Source: Ectocarpus siliculosus (Eukaryota; Sar; Phaeophyceae; Ectocarpales; Ectocarpaceae). Taken from it: DNA of 64,000 nucleotides. The DNA is taken from assembly GCA_000310025.1 (NCBI GenBank), contig FN649731.1:3752186-3816185 (forward strand). Reading direction: 5' to 3'. The notes beneath the pieces were generated by a model. The model saw only the letters and a list, made by a program, of their open reading frames with translations. It was not told the origin of the DNA and made no database searches. Made by a program: the position numbers and the translations under genes. Of this stretch, positions 59,598-64,000 are shown one piece after another; positions within the stretch are counted from its first letter, which is position 1, and the number at the start of each line of letters is the position of its first letter.

Positions 59598-62500
59598 ATG
59601 GGGTGGAGCTCCTGCGGCACCCAATGGAGGGCGCGGTACCGCCGCCGCTTCCTGCTCTCATGCCTGGCGCTGTTAGCCCCGGCGGTGGTGCCACCGGCGG
59701 GGGCCCAAGTATCGACGACAACATGCGGCAGCACCTCGCCGCTCCGAGTAGAAACCGTGGCAGAAGCCGGTGTACTCGGCGCCGCCGTTGACTGCACGGA
59801 CGGCGGGACGGTGGAGGCCGTTTGGGCGGGGACGGTTACTCTCACCGCTCCAATTTCCGTCGGGGCGGGGACGTTCCTGTCCATCACCGGAGAAGACGAC
59901 TCGGCGGAGGTGCTGGGCGGCGGCCAGACCCAGATGTTCTACGTCTCATCATCGGGAGGCCTGACGCTGACCGATCTCAGGCTCTCGGGAGGAAGCGCTG
60001 CAAGCGGCGGGGCTGTCTACGCCAGCGCGGCATCGGTCGCCCTCAACAATTGTGTCTTCGACGGCAACTTCGCGACCGCCGGGGACGGCGGCGCCGTGGC
60101 GGTGGAGGGCGGGGACCTGACAATAGTCGGGGGGGAGTTCTCCGGGAACAGCGCAAGCGGTAACGGTGGCGCCGTTCTCGCCACCGACGCTGCGGTGGTC
60201 ATCCAGGACGGCGCCCGGTTCGAGGGCAATAAGGCCGTCGAGGGAGGAGGGCTGTACTGCGGAGGGGCGGAGAACTCGACGACGACGACAGTCCCGTCAT
60301 CATCGTCCGCCGCTGCCGCCACCTGCTCCCTAAGCGGAGCGGTCTTCGGGGCCAATAACGCCTCCAGCGAGACCATCGTCGACTACGACCTGATCGAGGC
60401 GCCGTGGGTCACCCTATACGGCGGTGGCGCGGCCGCCTTCTACCGGGGGGTGGTTGACATCACGGGGTCGGAATTCCTGGGGAACTACGCGCAGGTCTCT
60501 GGCGGGGCTGTGTACGGCGGCACCGATTCCGTCCTGACCATCGACGGCTCCAGCTTCGAGGAGAACACCACGCCGGGGTACGGGGGGGGGCTAGCGGCGT
60601 CTTCGGCTGTCCTCGGGGGAGACACGCTGCTGAGGAACAACTCAGCCACGTCGAACGGGGCCGGGGTGAGTTTCGTTGTTTGGTTTGTTACAAACAATAT
60701 ACTTATGTACAGCAGTAGTCTCAGGGTTGTACTTGTAGTTGTGTTGTTTTTATGCTGTTTGTCTTGTCTTTACTTGGGTGTTGTTTTGTTCTTCCGCAAG
60801 AACGGCAGCAGCAGAGCATGGAAACACGCTGCTGCTGCTGCTGCTGCTGTTGCTGCTGTGGTTAGAGTTTTTCGGCACTTTTCTCTCGCGGAGGTTCTGA
60901 TGAAAGCCGTCGCGTGTTGGTTATTATTGCTGTCATCCCCCTGAGCCAGCCGCTGCCGACACAGACGGTCGCGAGTCGAAGAAAAGACGAGGGGGGCAAA
61001 CGCCCTTCGAAACCGGAACCAACCATGTATATTTCGCCCCTTCGCGCCTTCTCACTCCACGTGTTTGGTCGGTCGCACATTGTTGTTTCATTTTTTCCAT
61101 GCATACTTAAAAACGAAAAACACAACAATTCCATCTCATCTATCCACGGGCAGGAAGGAGTGCGGAAAAGGTGACCAAGACCAATGACTATGTCATTGTT
61201 CATTGTTCTGTCGTTAACAGTAAGTTCCATGCGTGTTCGGCTCGGCATTTTCTTACCCGGAGAAAAAGGGAAAAAAATCCTCTTTCCCTTTTTTTTTTCT
61301 CCGCGAGAGCTGATCCTCGGACTGACGCGCACTCAGACCGCGGGCATGTGTATTATCCAGGGGTGTTCAAGGAGTAGAACCGCTCCACAGAGCGTTTTTT
61401 TTTTTTGTGCTTGAAGTTCCACGGAGCGGAGCGTTTTTTTTGCGTTTGAAAATATCACAGAGCAGGGCGGAGCGGTTTATCTGAGGGTAGAAGTCTCACG
61501 GAGCGGAGCGTTTTTTTTTTCCGTGTCATGGAGCGGGTTTGTCCGTATCACGGTTCTTACGGAGCGGTTTAGTTTACTCGTTAGCATAAACCGCGCGAAA
61601 ATTGTGTGGCCTTGAGGACGGTGCACCGTCAGAGAACATGGAACACTTGCAATTTCGTAGCAAACGTTGGGCTCGGTACACCGAAAACCGATTTTCCTGT
61701 ACGGTGTGCTGTGCGTAGAGGCCGCCTTTGACACCGTACGCGTCCTCGCCGCCAGGACAGCCCTCGAACAAACCAAAAGGCTTTCAATTCATCGGTTCTT
61801 CAGGGAAAGTCACATTCCCCGCATCGATACAAATACCTCCTCGACTCATATGTCCCTGCAACACGTGCAACAGCTGCAGATGATTCCTCACTTGCCTCCT
61901 GTTGAAACCTTTGCCATTGCTACGTATTAAGTACTTTGGTATCACATTTATGTTCTTACAACACGTGCAACAGCAGCAGTTTATTCCTCACCTCTACGTG
62001 TCAGTACTAATAGTTTGGTAGCACACGTTCCTGCAACACGTGCAACAGCAGCAGATGATTCCCCACTTTGCGTCCCGTTGAAACCTTTGCCATTTACTAG
62101 GACGTAACGCTGGGCAACGCTACGCATTTCTTGGGTTGAACCAAAATAGGTGGCTCTCAGTCGACCTAGACAACCAGTCGCTCTCCCCCACGAGCAGCTT
62201 GGACAGATGCAGCTTTAGCCTCCCCAATAGACTGAGCTGCAAGCAGCAGCTCCCCCAACTCGTGGCCAACTTCTTGATGTATCTCCGGGAAAAGAACGGG
62301 GTTAGACCTGAGGAACATGACGATATCTCGACACGGTCGGGCGTCATTGACTGCGGAAGATTGTTGTATATACACGAGTTCCGAGGGTAAGATCTCACGG
62401 AGCGGAGCGGTTTTTTCGTTCATGTCACGTATCGGAGCGGTTTCCCTCCTAGGGAAGATCTCACGGAGCGGAACCGGACGGTTTAACCACTCCGCTCCGT

Positions 62501-63472
62501 GAACACCCCTGGTATTTTCATGTCCGGCCGGCCCCCCAGGGGCGGCCTCTATCGAAGCACAGCTTATTTTGCTGTTGCGCAGGAGACAGAATCACTTCTG
62601 TTCGGACGGTGACAGCAGTAGTCCCGTCACGATACCACGTGGCACGGCGATGAATGGTCGTTCCGACTGTCTCCCGATGCGCGACAGCAGCAGTGGGTGT
62701 CCCACAACTTTAAGGGGCTCTTTCGAGGTTAAAGCGTGCCCGCACGTGCCCGTGCAGCACGCCGTCGGATGCGCGCCTAAGGACAAGCTAAACCCTTTCT
62801 TCGCCATAACTGGACGAAAATGACGTCAGGTCCTGTACACTTCTGCTGTGAAATCATCCCTGTTTTTTAGCCTGGCCTGCTGTTTTATCTGTGGGTATGT
62901 ATTATATATTTGTTGTTGTTTTTGTCGTTGTGCGTAATTTAAAGAAGATTTGCTCTTGTTTGTTCATCACTTTAATCGGCGCTGACAACTTTTCTGCTGG
63001 GTAGGAGCTGCTCCATTCCGTGGTCACACCGACGGGTTGCCCTCCCTGAGCCCCCCCCCTCCTGCAATGCTTGTGTAGCATAAATCGCTTCTTGCAATCG
63101 ATCTGTTGTTGATCCTATGATCTGGGTTATACACCGATGGCAGAGATGCAAAATGACGTGTTAGTCTCCCTCGTCTTTTTATTCTACTGTACCTCTCGTG
63201 ATTGAATGGACAACGCCTGCTGTGGATGATTTGAGAAACAGAGAAAAAGACAAGTAGACAACAACAATATTGAAGCGCCACATGTCCCTGATACATTCGT
63301 TCCTGGCAGGTGTTCGGATGGGATGAGGACGGGGAGATCGAGCTGCACGATATACTCTGCACCGAAAACACGGCCACCGGGCACGGTGGCTGCCTGTACG
63401 TCGCCGGCGTAGGGGTAGTCAACAACGGAACTGTCATGATCACAAACGAGGGCAAATACGGCGGCTGCATCT
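59598..63472 (+). CDS. Beta-helix membrane protein family, copy 3 (3' part outside window)
   Basis: Two exons are in the window: 59598-60665 (phase 0 out) and 63310-63472 (phase 1 out), matching exons 1 and 2 of copy 2. The start ATG precedes an Arg-rich n-region and a hydrophobic stretch ending PPAGA-Q, a likely signal peptide. Beta-helix rungs follow (GGAVYASAASVALNNCVFDGN, GGAVLATDAAVV, SGGAVYGGTDSVLTIDGSSF). The second exon carries the family sequence VFGWDEDGEIELHDILCTENTATGHGGCLYVAGVGVVNNGTVMITN. The remaining ectodomain and membrane part should follow after 64000. A hAT-like element and CTG repeats lie in the intron. Confidence 0.8.
60827..60858. repeat. (CTG)n microsatellite in intron 1 of copy 3
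   Basis: About ten CTG units with one interruption. The open frame extending from exon 1 across this region is intronic read-through. Confidence 0.9.
61358..62511. mobile_element. 1154 bp non-autonomous hAT-like element in intron 1 of copy 3
   Basis: Ends CAGGGGTGTTCAAGGAG and the complement of CAGGGGTGTTCACGGAG are typical of hAT TIRs. Flanking octamers GTATTATC (61350-61357) and GTATTTTC (62512-62519) match at 7 of 8 positions, fitting the 8 bp hAT target duplication. Subterminal regions carry repeated CACGGAGCGGAGCG-type motifs followed by T runs. The interior has no transposase similarity but holds three copies of GCAACACGTGCAACAGC. Confidence 0.85.
62520..63309. other. Remainder of intron 1 of copy 3
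   Basis: No coding or repeat structure recognised. It ends in the acceptor CCTGGCAG before 63310. Confidence 0.5.
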
Positions 63473-64000
63473 GTGAGTCGGGGGGCGGGGCAGGTGTTCG
63501 CGTGCCTGTGGTGTTGCGAGTCTAGACGCGTTGCGATTTGTGTGGTATATAGTGTTGCCTACCACGGGCTGTGCTAGATGTATGCAGCGAACGGGGTGTT
63601 ACATTTCTTCCGGAGAGCGACGAAACAGACTTGTGCCGTTGGTTCTTGCGAGATTTTGCCATCGGGTCGTGTACACGTAGGAGTGGTCGATCCAATTGCA
63701 AGGGCAACATGTGCTACTCGAATCTCCCTTGAGCAATTCCAGAGAAGAGCGCCGGTGGCGATGCACCGGTTCACCGTCCTCCCTCCCACGGTGGTCACTG
63801 GCACTTGAGAGTTGAGGGGGAGTGTCGATGCATGCATACATGCCCCCCCCCCCCCCCGACATGCCCTGGCGTTGTGCCGTACTACCCATGCCGTGCTATA
63901 CAATATACCCCTCCGCCCTATCTAAACCTTCAATGTGTGTTGGCACTGCTATTGCTGACTTTGTGTCCCTGGGTCACTACCACCGCCCTTAAACGGGGTG
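63473..64000. other. Start of intron 2 of copy 3
   Basis: Begins with donor GTGAGTCG after exon 2. The family's next exon is not reached before the window ends. Confidence 0.6.

Noticed and set aside
59069-59887. 272-codon minus-strand frame upstream of copy 3
   Set aside because: Its N-terminal part is antisense to copy 3 exon 1, and the rest shows no motif. Copy 2 has the same kind of antisense shadow.

Overview
The window is nuclear DNA of a eukaryote, most likely a brown alga close to Ectocarpus. The basis is GC-rich exons separated by 0.3-2 kb GT-AG introns, CAG/CTG-rich coding sequence, a (CCCTAA)n tract, and large secretable beta-helix proteins that continue into a Cys-rich and multi-transmembrane part, a combination I associate with stramenopiles. 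No bacterial operon, CRISPR array, rRNA or tRNA was recognised. Three 100-base N gaps (3959-4058, 34272-34371, 45016-45115) are flanked by duplicated or homopolymer-rich sequence, so neighbouring models carry assembly risk.

Four host gene models can be supported. Three belong to one family: a beta-helix ectodomain, EGF-like and Cys-rich modules, then a multi-pass membrane C-terminus. Copy 1 runs on + from before the window to 12187. Copy 2 is complete on - (23614 to 15385, 11 exons, whose lengths sum to a whole number of codons) and faces copy 1 tail to tail. Copy 3 starts at 59598 on + and leaves the window. The fourth gene (41062-55543, +, about 13 exons, roughly 1.74 thousand residues) has a disordered Gln/His/Pro/Ala-rich N-terminus, a helical segment with an R-N-x3-H motif, and a C-terminal array of about eight ubiquitin-interacting-motif-like helices. 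Two of these helices are completed only by splicing.

The 24-40 kb interval is mobile-element territory. It holds a LINE 3' fragment, a 603 bp internally deleted pogo-like element, a 1.46 kb TA-flanked terminal-inverted-repeat (TIR) element, and an apparently intact 5.4 kb pogo/Tigger-like transposon (33713-39155) with a three-exon DDD transposase of 841 residues. The transposon sits inside a 74 bp perfect palindrome and carries a nested 296 bp element containing telomere-type repeats. Related short MITEs lie at 760-969, about 14005-14223 and 40541-40758, the last directly upstream of the UIM gene. A foldback element occupies an intron of the UIM gene, and a hAT-like element with an almost perfect 8 bp target duplication occupies the first intron of copy 3.

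The least expected structures are minisatellites lying on exon-intron boundaries of the UIM gene, splice-created UIMs, a PIP-box-like motif in the transposase, and a near-identical block shared by copies 2 and 3 that looks like gene conversion.
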